A stretch of DNA of 64,000 nucleotides from Parathalassolituus penaei (GTDB taxonomy: Bacteria; Pseudomonadota; Gammaproteobacteria; Pseudomonadales; Oceanobacteraceae), in assembly GCF_026626885.1 (NCBI RefSeq), contig NZ_JAPNOA010000028.1, forward strand, positions 169,409-233,408. The letters run 5' to 3'. Within the stretch, counting starts at the first letter, position 1; every line of letters begins with the position of its first letter. Both the position numbers and the translations under genes were made by a program. The notes under the pieces are model-generated. The model ran no database searches, was not told the DNA's origin, and was given only the letters and a program-made list of their open reading frames with translations. Below are positions 55,363 through 64,000 of this stretch, piece by piece.

Positions 55363-55746
55363 ATGGACGACAATTTTCAGAATATTAAAGTGATGGTCAT
55401 CGACGACAGTAAAACAATTCGTCGCACGGCCGAAACCCTGTTACAAAAGGTCGGCTGTGAAGTTATTACGGCCACTGACGGTTTTGATGCCCTGGCCAAG
55501 ATTGCAGATACCAATCCTAATATTATTTTTGTCGATATCATGATGCCTCGCCTGGATGGTTATCAGACTTGTGCACTTATCAAGAATAATTCACGATTCA
55601 AGTCTACTCCTGTCATCATGCTTTCCAGCAAAGATGGTCTGTTCGACAAAGCCAAAGGCCGTATCGTTGGTTCAGATGAGTATCTCACCAAGCCTTTCAG
55701 CAAGGATGAACTGCTCGGCTCTATCCGACAGTACGTCAAGTCCTGA
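55363..55746 (+). CDS. pilG: Type IV pilus response regulator PilG
   Basis: 127 aa, a single receiver domain. Acidic pocket Asp14/Asp15, phosphorylation site Asp58 in FVDIMMPRLDG, Lys in EYLTKPFS. CheY-like; phosphorylated by ChpA. In P. aeruginosa PilG promotes pilus extension and cAMP production. First gene in the chp cluster; pilH follows 36 bases later. Confidence 0.96.
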   Translation: MDDNFQNIKVMVIDDSKTIRRTAETLLQKVGCEVITATDGFDALAKIADTNPNIIFVDIMMPRLDGYQTCALIKNNSRFKSTPVIMLSSKDGLFDKAKGRIVGSDEYLTKPFSKDELLGSIRQYVKS

Positions 55747-55782
55747 AATCGTAGTACGCGAAGCATTATCAAGGGGTAAATC

Positions 55783-56148
55783 ATGGCTCGCATTCTGGTA
55801 GTAGACGATTCTCCAACCGAAACCGAAGTGTTTCGCAGTATGTTGGAGAAAAACGGACACGTAGTGCTGACCGCAGAAAACGGCGCTGATGGTGTCGCAC
55901 TGGCGCGTCAGGAAAAGCCGGATGTTGTGCTGATGGACATTGTTATGCCTGGCCTCAATGGCTTTCAGGCAACCCGCCAGCTGACCAAAGATCCGGAAAC
56001 TGAAAATATTCCGGTTGTTATTGTGACCACCAAGGATCAGGAAACTGACCGTGTATGGGGCAAACGTCAGGGTGCCAGTGGTTATCTGGTCAAGCCGGTT
56101 TCGGAAGCAATCCTGTTGTCTGAAATCAACTCGGTAATGTCCAGGTAA
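55783..56148 (+). CDS. pilH: Type IV pilus response regulator PilH
   Basis: 121 aa, single receiver domain. Asp8/Asp9, phosphorylation site Asp52 in LMDIVMPGLNGFQATRQL, and GYLVKPVSE. In P. aeruginosa PilH counteracts PilG, favouring retraction and acting as a phosphate sink. AGGGG lies about 8 bases before the start. Confidence 0.96.
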   Translation: MARILVVDDSPTETEVFRSMLEKNGHVVLTAENGADGVALARQEKPDVVLMDIVMPGLNGFQATRQLTKDPETENIPVVIVTTKDQETDRVWGKRQGASGYLVKPVSEAILLSEINSVMSR

Positions 56149-56151
56149 GTC

Positions 56152-56676
56152 ATGAAGCCTTTTGAACTCCTTTCCGATATCGCGGCGCGCAGCCGTCGTA
56201 ACGCCACTGACCTGCCACAGCAGATCGAAGCAGTTACCTATTGGCGGGGAGTAGGCTTTCAGTTAGGTGGCAAGGAATATCTGGCCGACATGGGCCAGGT
56301 CGCCGAAATTCTGCAACCCCCACGTGTTACCAAGGTTCCAGGCGTACGCAACTGGGTGTTGGGTGTAGCCAACATTCGTGGCCGTCTGGTCCCAGTGATG
56401 GACCTCGCTGGCATGCTGGGGCTGGTTTCCAAGGCCAGTTGGCGTTCCCGGCGAGTGCTGGTAGTAGAACAGGGTGATTTTCTGACCGGTTTGCTGGTAG
56501 ATGCCGTTCTTGGTATGCAGCAATTTCCGGTCGACACCATGCAGGCTGTAGAAAATGCAGAATCTGCATTGGCTCCGTATGTCAGTGTTGGCTTCCGCCG
56601 CTCTGACCGGCTGTGGGGTGTGTTTCGTATCGACGAGTTGGTGCAATCCCCAGAGTTTTTACAGATTGCGGTTTAG
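56152..56676 (+). CDS. pilI: CheW-like adaptor PilI
   Basis: 174 aa, CheW domain. GVGFQLGGKEYLADMGQVAEIL, then VRNWVLGVANIRGRLVPVMDLAG, the classical CheW strand pattern. It couples the receptor PilJ to the kinase ChpA at the cell pole. Three bases after pilH. Confidence 0.95.
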   Translation: MKPFELLSDIAARSRRNATDLPQQIEAVTYWRGVGFQLGGKEYLADMGQVAEILQPPRVTKVPGVRNWVLGVANIRGRLVPVMDLAGMLGLVSKASWRSRRVLVVEQGDFLTGLLVDAVLGMQQFPVDTMQAVENAESALAPYVSVGFRRSDRLWGVFRIDELVQSPEFLQIAV

Positions 56677-56745
56677 CCGGATCTGTGGCGTAACGACAAA
56701 TAAGGAAACGCCGTCCAAGGCATGCAGTGAGTTGGAGACAAGGGC

Positions 56746-58794
56746 ATGAATGCGAAAGCAGGTAACTCCGTTTCGACGGTTTTTAAAAATGGGATCAACG
56801 GTGTACTGGTCGTTTTGCTGGTGTGCTCGTTCGGCCTGTTCCTTGGTTTGACGTTTTACGTTAACAGCCTTCAGGAGCGTGACGAGCAGTACGTTGAGCA
56901 CGCGGGTGAATTGCGGGTTCTGTCTCAGGAAATTGCAACGAACGCGGTAGAAGCGGCTTCCGGTAACAAGGAAGCATTTGCCCAGCTGCGTACTGCTCGT
57001 GAGCGTTTCGACGAACGCTGGAATTTACTGGTAAACGGCGATCCGGAAACAGGTCTGGAACCTGCCGAAATGGCATCCATGACCAATGTTGCTCAGGTGT
57101 GGGATGGCGTTAAGCAAAACGTAGACCAGATCGTTCGCTCCCAGGACGTGATCCTGTCGCTGCACGAAGTAGCAGCAACCCTGTCTGAAACCATTCCTCA
57201 GCTGCAGGTTGAATACGATGAAATCGTGGAAATTCTGCTGGATAACGGTGCTACTGCAGATCAGGTTGTAGTTGCACAACGTCAGTCATGGTTGGCAGAA
57301 CGTATTGTACGCTCCGTTGGTAAGGTACTGACCGGTGGTGAGGACGCGGTAATGGCCGCTGACGCATTCGGTCGTGACGCCTCCCTGTTCGGTCGTGTGC
57401 TGAACGGTATGCTGCAAGGCAACCAGGCAATGAACATTCAGAAAGTAACCGATGATGAAGCGGTTGCTGCTCTGACCGAAGTATCCGAACTGTTTGAATT
57501 CGTATCCGGCTCTGTAGACGAAATTCTCGAAACCTCTCCAGAACTGTTCCAGGTACGTGAAGCATCTGACTCCATCTTCGTAAACTCCCGAGTGTTGCTG
57601 ACCCAGACTTCCAAACTGTCTGAAAGCATTATTCAGGAATCCGGTGCTCGTGACGTTCTGCGTGCAATCCAGTACGCCTCCGCACTCTTGGCTGTGTTGC
57701 TGCTGGCTGGTCTGGGTTACACCAACCACAAATCTACTCGTCGCGACCTGGCCCACACTGAATCCCAGAACCAACAAAACCAGATGGCTATTCTGCGTCT
57801 GCTGGACGAAATCGCTGACCTCGCGGATGGTGACCTGACCGCTTCTGCAACGGTAACCGAAGACTTCACGGGCGCGATTGCGGACTCTATCAACTACGCG
57901 ATTGACCAGATGCGATCTCTGGTATCGGCGATTAACGAAACGGCAGTACAGGTATCGTCCGCGGCCCAGGAAACCCAGGCCACTGCGATGCACCTTGCCG
58001 AAGCTTCTGAACACCAGGCGCAAGAAATTGCCGGTGCTTCTGCTGCGATCAACGAAATGGCGGTCTCCATTGACCAGGTATCCGCGAACGCTTCGGAATC
58101 CTCCGCGGTAGCGGAACGTTCGGTAGCCATCGCCAACAAGGGTGCCGAAGTGGTACAGGCGACCATCAACGGCATGGATAACATCCGTGAGCAGATTCAG
58201 GAAACCTCCAAACGTATCAAGCGTCTGGGTGAATCCTCACAGGAGATCGGTGACATCATCTCCCTGATTACGGACATTGCTGACCAGACCAACATTCTGT
58301 CTCTTAACGCTGCGATTCAGGCATCCATGGCGGGTGACGCCGGTCGAGGCTTCGCGGTGGTAGCGGACGAGGTACAGCGTCTGGCAGAACGTTCAGCCGC
58401 TGCAACCAAGCAGATCGAAGCGCTGGTTAAAACGATTCAGAACGACACCAACGAAGCAGTAATCTCGATGGAACAAACGACCACCGAGGTGGTACGTGGT
58501 GCTCGTCTGGCGCAGGACGCCGGTGTGGCTCTGGAAGAAATTGAAAACGTATCGAAGAACCTTGCCGAACTGATTCAGAACATTTCCAACGCTGCTCGCC
58601 AGCAAGCTTCTTCAGCTGGTCATATTTCCAACACGATGAACGTTATTCAGGAAATTACCTCGCAGACATCTGCAGGTACTACTGCTACAGCGAAGTCGAT
58701 TGGTAACCTCGCGGAAATGGCCAACAAACTGCGTGAATCCGTGGCGGGCTTCAAACTGCCGGAATCAGAGCTGGAGCAACATCAGGTTCTCTGA
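56746..58794 (+). CDS. pilJ: Methyl-accepting chemotaxis protein PilJ
   Basis: 682 aa, the size of PilJ. TM1 is at about 18-38 and TM2 near 302-322, enclosing two PilJ-type helical sensor modules of about 260 residues. A HAMP-like part follows (ADLADGDLTASATVTEDF), then the signalling domain. Its hairpin tip reads ADQTNILSLNAAIQASMAGD, with the unusual QASMAGDAGRGF typical of PilJ in place of EAARAGE. It senses surface contact or pilin. There is no C-terminal CheB/CheR pentapeptide tail. 69 bases after pilI. Confidence 0.96.
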   Translation: MNAKAGNSVSTVFKNGINGVLVVLLVCSFGLFLGLTFYVNSLQERDEQYVEHAGELRVLSQEIATNAVEAASGNKEAFAQLRTARERFDERWNLLVNGDPETGLEPAEMASMTNVAQVWDGVKQNVDQIVRSQDVILSLHEVAATLSETIPQLQVEYDEIVEILLDNGATADQVVVAQRQSWLAERIVRSVGKVLTGGEDAVMAADAFGRDASLFGRVLNGMLQGNQAMNIQKVTDDEAVAALTEVSELFEFVSGSVDEILETSPELFQVREASDSIFVNSRVLLTQTSKLSESIIQESGARDVLRAIQYASALLAVLLLAGLGYTNHKSTRRDLAHTESQNQQNQMAILRLLDEIADLADGDLTASATVTEDFTGAIADSINYAIDQMRSLVSAINETAVQVSSAAQETQATAMHLAEASEHQAQEIAGASAAINEMAVSIDQVSANASESSAVAERSVAIANKGAEVVQATINGMDNIREQIQETSKRIKRLGESSQEIGDIISLITDIADQTNILSLNAAIQASMAGDAGRGFAVVADEVQRLAERSAAATKQIEALVKTIQNDTNEAVISMEQTTTEVVRGARLAQDAGVALEEIENVSKNLAELIQNISNAARQQASSAGHISNTMNVIQEITSQTSAGTTATAKSIGNLAEMANKLRESVAGFKLPESELEQHQVL

Positions 58795-58827
58795 TAGTGG
58801 AGTATCTGACAGCTATAGAGTCTCTGT

Positions 58828-59718
58828 ATGAATCATCCGATTCGGCCCGCAATCAGCTCGTTATCCGCACTGGATAACGAGCAGTTCAGTCGCTGGCAGG
58901 CACTCCTGGAAGAGCGCACTGGCATGTGTATGCCAGAGCAACGCCGGACGTTTCTGCAAACCAGTCTGGGTATCCGGATGCGTGAAGTCGGGGTTACTGA
59001 CTATTCCGAATATTACAATCGGGTAGTTGATGGCCCGGCAGGTGCCATAGAATGGAACACTTTGGTTGATCGGTTGACCGTTCAGGAAACCCGGTTCTTT
59101 CGCGATCCGGATGCGTTTGCATTTGTAGAAAATTTCATATGCAATCAGCGCTCGCAATTGTCGGATAAAAATCCTTTGGAAATCTGGAGTGTGGGTTGCT
59201 CGACTGGTGAAGAGGCTTACAGTCTGGCCATGCTGGCAGATCGTCAACTGACTCCATTTCACATCAAATATGCAGTTACTGGAACAGACATATCGACCTT
59301 TGCATTGCGCAAGGCCAAGTCGGCCAGTTATCCAGAAACTGCCATCAAATGGTTCCCGCAGGAGTTCCGGACCGATGCCATGTTGCATGCGGAGCACGGC
59401 AAAAAACTGCAGGTCAGTGACATCATTCGTCAGCGTTGCTGTTTTACCCAGGTAAATCTGCTGGACTTAAAAGCATTTCCTCTGCAGTCACAACACATTA
59501 TATATTGCCAGAATGTGCTGATTTATTTCCGTCGCTGGCGTCGTCGCGAGATATTGAATGAATTGGCCGAACGGCTGGTACCGGGTGGAATTCTGGTGAT
59601 TGGACTCGGAGAAATAGTCGACTGGCGTAATCCATTACTGGAGTCGGTCGGTGGCGGTAAGGTAACCGCTTTTGTTCGCAAGCAAACCAATACTAACAGG
59701 GAGACCGAAAGGCGATGA
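58828..59718 (+). CDS. pilK: CheR-type methyltransferase PilK
   Basis: 296 aa. CheR N-terminal helical domain, then the SAM-binding domain: IWSVGCSTGEEAYSLAML, FRDPDAFAFVENF, and HIIYCQNVLIYFRRWRRREIL. It methylates PilJ glutamates to adjust signalling. Its stop overlaps chpA's start (ATGA). Confidence 0.95.
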   Translation: MNHPIRPAISSLSALDNEQFSRWQALLEERTGMCMPEQRRTFLQTSLGIRMREVGVTDYSEYYNRVVDGPAGAIEWNTLVDRLTVQETRFFRDPDAFAFVENFICNQRSQLSDKNPLEIWSVGCSTGEEAYSLAMLADRQLTPFHIKYAVTGTDISTFALRKAKSASYPETAIKWFPQEFRTDAMLHAEHGKKLQVSDIIRQRCCFTQVNLLDLKAFPLQSQHIIYCQNVLIYFRRWRRREILNELAERLVPGGILVIGLGEIVDWRNPLLESVGGGKVTAFVRKQTNTNRETERR

Positions 59719-62700
59719 GTCAGGACTACATCGCCCTGGAATGGGTGAAAGGGGAAATTCAGGAAACGCTCCAGCAAGCCCAGCAATCTCTGGAGGCTTA
59801 TGGAGAGAATCCTCAGGACAAGAGTCGGCTGAAGTTCTGCTTCAGTTACCTCCACCAGGTCCGTGGCACTCTGCAAATGGTCGAGTTCTACGGTGCTGCC
59901 CTGTTGGCCGAAGAAATGGAAGCGGTTGCCGAAGGCCTCTCTGAGAGTAGTCTCGCCAGCGAACATGACGGTCTGCAGGTATTGATGCAGGCGATTATCC
60001 AGCTCCCGCACTACCTTGATCACGTCAAGGTTGGTCGCCGTGACCTACCGATTGTACTGCTGCCAATCCTGAACGAGCTGCGTTCCGTGCGTGGCGAAGC
60101 ACTGCTGTCGGAAACAGCACTGTTCAGCCCACGCATGGTGCGTCGTGCCGTATTGCGCAGCGATCAGCTCAAACGTTTCCGCACAGAAGAGTTCCAGCAG
60201 TGGATCCGCAAGGTCCGTCAGATGTTCCAGACGGCTACCTTACAACTGTTTCAGGGGAAAGATGCTGCGGCTGCGAAGGATTATCTGCGCAAGGTATTCG
60301 AACGTCTGCACACGACTCTTGGCCACACTCCAAACGGTGTTATCTGGCAGCCAGCCATGGCATTTGCCGAATGGCTGGTTGGTCAAAAATCCATTCCTGG
60401 CAGCGCCAAGCAACATCTGCGTGATATCGACCTGATGTTGAAAGCCCTGATTCTGGAAGGTGCTGATCAGCTGAATCAGCCAGCCCAGGATGAACTGGTC
60501 AAGAACCTGCTGTTTTTTGTGGCCCGTACCAAGGTTAATGGACCGGCGATTCGTGCCGTGCAGGAAGCCTTTGCTCTGGAGAATGCTCTGCCTAGCGAAG
60601 CAGAAATTCAGAAAGAGCGTGATGCCCTGGCGGGTCCTGACCGTGCCACCATCAGTCAGGTGCTATCGGCGCTGATTGAAGAAATTACCGCCATCAAGGA
60701 TAAACTTGACCTGGCCGTACGTGATACCGGCTCTCGTGCCGTACTTTTGCAGGAAGCGCAACCGTCTGCCAAACAGGTCTGCGACACCATGGCCATGTTG
60801 GGCTTGGGTATGCCCCGTGATGTTATTCAAGAGCAGCTGAATACCTTGAATAGCATGATCGCATCTGGTAACAGCCATGATCAGCAGTTACAGGATATCG
60901 CTGGTGCTTTGTTATACGTTGAAGCCACGCTGGCCAATATGATTCGTGAGGGGCAGCTGGATCTGCGTGTAGCAGCTGGCTCCCTTACCGAAGAACAAAA
61001 AGCAGTTCTTCGTGAATCACGCAATGCGTTGGAGCAGGTAAAAGACGCCATTATTGCTTACGTTGCCAATCAGTGGGATGCCAGCGAGCTACGCTCTGTT
61101 CCCCAGCTGTTGCGGTCGATCGCTGGTTCGCTGGGGATGGTACCGCTGGACTCAGTGAGTTTTGTATTGCGCCATGCCGCACCGTTTGTTGAAGATATTA
61201 TCCAGAACGGTACTCGTATCGACTGGACGACGTTGGATAACTTCGCCGACGTCTTGTCGGGTGTTGAGTATTATCTCGAGCGTTACTCTGAAAATCCGCA
61301 CAATGCCGGTGAAGATATTCTGAGCCGTGCCAACGGGGCTCTGGCACGTTTGCCAGGCGTTCAGTTGCCTAAACCGGAGCCCGTTGCTCCTGCTGTCGAA
61401 ACTGCGCCTGCAGAAAAGCCAACGGTAGCTCAAACGCCTGTTGCCGCACCAAAACCGGTAGTGGTTGCTGAAGAGCCAACTGTTGTGGTTGCTGAAGAGC
61501 CAACTGTTGTGGTTGCTGAAGAACCAGCTGTTGTGGTTGCTGAAGAACCAGCTGTTGTGGTTGCTGAAGAACCAGCTGTTGTGGTTGCTGACGAACCGGT
61601 TGTGGTTGCTGACGAACCGGTTGTGGTTGCTGAAGAGCCGGTTGTGGTTGCTGAAGAGCCAGCTGTTGTGGTTGCTGAAGAACCTGCTGTTGTAGTTGCT
61701 GAAGAGCCAGCTGTTGTGGTTGCTGAAGAACCGGTTGTGGTGGTTGCTGAAGAACCGGTTGTGGTGGCTGAAGAACCAGCAGTTGTGGTTCCAGCTCCGG
61801 TTGCTGCGCCAGTGCGTTCTGCAGCACCAGCTTACGACATGGTGAAAGCTCCTTCGGTTGCCGAACCAGAAGACAGTGATCTGATTGATGATGAAATCAT
61901 CGAGATTTTCCTGGAAGAAGCCGAAGAAGTAACAGCAACTCTTGATGAATACTGGCCACAGTTCCGCGCTAATCCGCAGAACAATGAAGCCATGACCACC
62001 GTGCGTCGTGCATTCCACACTCTTAAAGGTAGTGGTCGCATGGTACAGGCGATGGTGATTGGTGAACTGGCCTGGTCCATTGAAAATATGTTCAACCGTG
62101 TGATCGATAAAACCATCAATGTTTCTGACAACATGATGGATATCGTTCAGCACGTTCTCGAAAATCTGCCGCTGTTGATTGATGATTTCCGATGCCGTCG
62201 TGGTACATCCATAAATACTCAGCCTCTTATGGATTACGCGTTTACCATTGCCGCCGGTAAGCCGGTTCCTGCTCTTGAGCAATACCTCAAGGTCGATGAT
62301 GTACCGGTGGCAGATGCACCGGTTACAGCGCATGGTCGTGAATCAGCTACAGCATCAACGCGGCCCGATGGCAGCGGTGATGCCGAAGAGGACGATCGGA
62401 CAGCTCAGTACGAAGGATCGTCAGATACTGATACTTCTGTCGTTTCTGTTGATACGACTGAGGCTGCCGCGGAATTGCCATTGGCGGAAGCCATTGTTGT
62501 TGATACATCTGTATCTGAGCCTGAAATCGTGGTGGGGCCAGAGGCTCTGTCTCAGCCGGTTGTTGAACAGGTTCTTGGAACGGAAGAGTCTGACGACGAT
62601 CTGGCCCTGATCGACGTATTTGTCCAGGAAGCCAATGGGCATCTCGACGTAGTTAATCGCTTTGTTGCCGAGTCTGCGGCTGCCAACTATGAAAACCCGC

Positions 62701-64000
62701 TGGGGGATCAGGTGCAGCGCGCCCTGCATACTCTGAAAGGCAGCGCCCATATGGCGGGCATTTCTGCAATAGCCAACCTGGCTTCTCCATTGGAGCGATT
62801 AATCAAGGAGTTTCGTGCGTATCAGGTTGGTAACAGCCGTGACCTGACAGAGCTGGTTCGTGACGGTGCCGCGATGATTGGTTCTGCGCTGCGTGACAAA
62901 GTACGTTTGCACAGTGGCATGATTAGCGGTAATCAGACCTATCTACGCCGTATTGAACAGATTGAGCGAACTCTTCTTCTTCCTATTATGGAAGAAGCGG
63001 ACCGTGCCGATAACGTTCCGAATCCACAGGCTATTGCCCAGTTTCTCGAGCAGGGAATGGATTCTTTGCTGGATGCCGAACAGCTGATCCGTCGCTGGCA
63101 AGAAATGGGCGATGACACTGTATTGTCTACTTTATGTTCTGATCTGGTAGCTGTGGCCGGTGGTGCGGAGCAAGCGGAACAACCTCGTATTGCTGAGTTG
63201 TGTAGTGCTCTGTATGAGTTCTATCGTGAGATATTGTCGTCTGGCCTATCGCCGCGTCCGGAATGGCTGAGTCTGGCCTTGAATGGCCAGGAAGAACTGT
63301 TGAACATGATGGACTGTCTGGCAGCTGGCCAGGTACTTGAAGTCCCGGAAGTTCTTGAGGCGATTCGTGCGGTTGCCAATCAGTTATCTGTTGAAAATCT
63401 GCTGAAAGTTCCAGCTCCGGCTATCTCCGAAGAGGACGGCCTGGACGTACTGAATGCCATTCTGGATGACAGTACCGACGATGGTGCTCATGCTGCACTG
63501 CTGGGTCTGTTGGATGCCGACGACGATCGTATTGCTGACGAGGCTGATTCTATCGGGCCTGATGCGCTTACCGAGAATAATCAGACATCTGACTGGACCA
63601 TATCGGTTTATGACACGCCTGTATTGGGCTCAACTGAACCCGTAGCAACTCCTGCCAGTACAATTGATGCAGACATTCAGCGTTTGTTGGATGAGCAGGC
63701 TGATGGGCAAACAGATGCTGCTGATTCCCAGGTCGATGTGCAGACTTTTGATGCTATACATTTTCCTGATACTGAACCTGTTATCACCAACGAAGCAATC
63801 GTTCAGGAACCGGAGCAGATTGAGCTGGTATCCGACGAGCCTGAGCATGATCTTCCTGTCGGCATACTGACTCAAGAACTGCTTGTTGAAGAAGCAATGG
63901 TTCTGGAACAGCAGCCGTCTGACCTGATCGCCGATGAGCTGGTCTACGACCTGCCAGCCGACAACAGCGAGTTGCTGCTGCAAGAGCCTGTGACTGACGA
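59715..64000 (+). CDS. chpA: ChpA hybrid chemotaxis kinase, 5' part (runs off the window)
   Basis: About 1428 codons without a stop to the window's right edge; the gene continues beyond. In P. aeruginosa, ChpA is about 2470 aa with several Hpt domains, a CheA kinase core, CheW and receiver. Here: an N-terminal FimL-like/Hpt-like part with FSYLHQVRGTLQM (His47), a helical region, and the repeat linker of residues 582-689. Two clear Hpt domains follow: FHTLKGSGRM (His768) and LHTLKGSAHM (His1005), and then acidic linker. The kinase core lies outside. It phosphorylates PilG and PilH. ATGA overlap with pilK. Confidence 0.95.
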   Translation, partial: MSQDYIALEWVKGEIQETLQQAQQSLEAYGENPQDKSRLKFCFSYLHQVRGTLQMVEFYGAALLAEEMEAVAEGLSESSLASEHDGLQVLMQAIIQLPHYLDHVKVGRRDLPIVLLPILNELRSVRGEALLSETALFSPRMVRRAVLRSDQLKRFRTEEFQQWIRKVRQMFQTATLQLFQGKDAAAAKDYLRKVFERLHTTLGHTPNGVIWQPAMAFAEWLVGQKSIPGSAKQHLRDIDLMLKALILEGADQLNQPAQDELVKNLLFFVARTKVNGPAIRAVQEAFALENALPSEAEIQKERDALAGPDRATISQVLSALIEEITAIKDKLDLAVRDTGSRAVLLQEAQPSAKQVCDTMAMLGLGMPRDVIQEQLNTLNSMIASGNSHDQQLQDIAGALLYVEATLANMIREGQLDLRVAAGSLTEEQKAVLRESRNALEQVKDAIIAYVANQWDASELRSVPQLLRSIAGSLGMVPLDSVSFVLRHAAPFVEDIIQNGTRIDWTTLDNFADVLSGVEYYLERYSENPHNAGEDILSRANGALARLPGVQLPKPEPVAPAVETAPAEKPTVAQTPVAAPKPVVVAEEPTVVVAEEPTVVVAEEPAVVVAEEPAVVVAEEPAVVVADEPVVVADEPVVVAEEPVVVAEEPAVVVAEEPAVVVAEEPAVVVAEEPVVVVAEEPVVVAEEPAVVVPAPVAAPVRSAAPAYDMVKAPSVAEPEDSDLIDDEIIEIFLEEAEEVTATLDEYWPQFRANPQNNEAMTTVRRAFHTLKGSGRMVQAMVIGELAWSIENMFNRVIDKTINVSDNMMDIVQHVLENLPLLIDDFRCRRGTSINTQPLMDYAFTIAAGKPVPALEQYLKVDDVPVADAPVTAHGRESATASTRPDGSGDAEEDDRTAQYEGSSDTDTSVVSVDTTEAAAELPLAEAIVVDTSVSEPEIVVGPEALSQPVVEQVLGTEESDDDLALIDVFVQEANGHLDVVNRFVAESAAANYENPLGDQVQRALHTLKGSAHMAGISAIANLASPLERLIKEFRAYQVGNSRDLTELVRDGAAMIGSALRDKVRLHSGMISGNQTYLRRIEQIERTLLLPIMEEADRADNVPNPQAIAQFLEQGMDSLLDAEQLIRRWQEMGDDTVLSTLCSDLVAVAGGAEQAEQPRIAELCSALYEFYREILSSGLSPRPEWLSLALNGQEELLNMMDCLAAGQVLEVPEVLEAIRAVANQLSVENLLKVPAPAISEEDGLDVLNAILDDSTDDGAHAALLGLLDADDDRIADEADSIGPDALTENNQTSDWTISVYDTPVLGSTEPVATPASTIDADIQRLLDEQADGQTDAADSQVDVQTFDAIHFPDTEPVITNEAIVQEPEQIELVSDEPEHDLPVGILTQELLVEEAMVLEQQPSDLIADELVYDLPADNSELLLQEPVTD
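61458..61781 (+). repeat. In-frame 21/24-bp tandem repeat within chpA
   Basis: Fourteen units of VVVAEEP or VVVADEP, most followed by Ala, Thr or Val, encode residues 582-689. The DNA units are 24 bp, with some 21 bp, and nearly identical (GTTGTGGTTGCTGAAGAACC type). It forms an extended, acidic Pro-rich linker between helical and Hpt parts. The near identity implies recent expansion and likely length change among strains. Confidence 0.92.

Noticed and set aside
61152..62333. Minus-strand 393-codon frame with repeated Asn-His-Asn and Phe-Phe-Ser motifs
   Set aside because: It is the antisense reading of the chpA repeat region; repetitive DNA keeps all frames open. The other frames over 61369-61827 are discarded for the same reason.

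Overview
The window reads as a chromosomal segment of a marine-type gammaproteobacterium in the Oceanospirillales/Pseudomonadales neighbourhood. This is inferred from gene content, not from a search. Several blocks follow the Pseudomonas aeruginosa gene order: yicC-rph-crc-pyrE; coaBC-dut-argB; ggt-ferredoxin-coaD; lptM-lysA-dapF-DUF484-HAD; and pyrC'-pyrB-pyrR-ruvX-yqgE-tonB-gshB followed by pilGHIJK-chpA. Crc, a SutA-like acidic protein and a non-catalytic dihydroorotase are Pseudomonas-lineage hallmarks. Coding is dense on both strands. No tRNA, rRNA, CRISPR array, insertion sequence or prophage was seen.

Layout. 1-2.4 kb: an edge-truncated AEC transporter, a GST-like protein and a divergent qorB/qorR (HxlR) pair. 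2.4-7.6 kb: an amino-acid module with an XRE-type regulator divergent from an AGCS symporter, aspartase (aspA) and type I asparaginase (ansA). Together these could take up amino acids and convert Asn to Asp to fumarate plus ammonia. 7.6-8.9 kb: a hairpin-rich leader with a strong terminator (possibly a small RNA), then a trimeric-type porin. 8.9-16 kb: a DMT permease and a complete tripartite RND efflux operon (adaptor lipoprotein, pump, outer-membrane lipoprotein). 16-19.4 kb: a flavin reductase, an MFS permease and a lone AT-richer SGNH-like hydrolase that looks foreign.

19.5-30.3 kb: housekeeping genes. yicC, rph, crc and pyrE are followed by a small secreted coiled-coil protein. A minus-strand coaBC-dut-argB-slmA operon comes next, then radC, rpmB-rpmG, mutM and a chimeric envelope barrel protein. 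30.3-38.8 kb: ggt, ferredoxin, coaD, a DUF3080 protein, and an envelope cluster of M48 peptidase with TerB-like tail, LemA, YdbL and YnbE. A solute-binding protein and cytochrome c5 follow. 38.8-39.3 kb is a non-coding stretch with dense hairpins and a heptamer tandem repeat that abuts the end of speE. 39.3-42.8 kb: polyamine genes speE and speA (divergent) and sutA.

42.8-49.3 kb: on the minus strand, class I adenylate cyclase cyaA, then the lptM-lysA-dapF-DUF484-HAD operon, which lacks the xerC usually found there. 49.4-55.2 kb: pyrimidine genes, ruvX, yqgE, a TonB3-like protein and gshB, all on the minus strand. 55.4 kb to the right edge: the Chp chemosensory system that controls type IV pili and twitching (pilG, pilH, pilI, pilJ, pilK, chpA). 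chpA is cut by the window end and carries an expanded Val/Ala/Glu/Pro repeat linker. The most unusual unexplained signals are the structured and repetitive 38.9-39.3 kb stretch, the candidate small RNA ahead of the porin, and the orphan SGNH gene.
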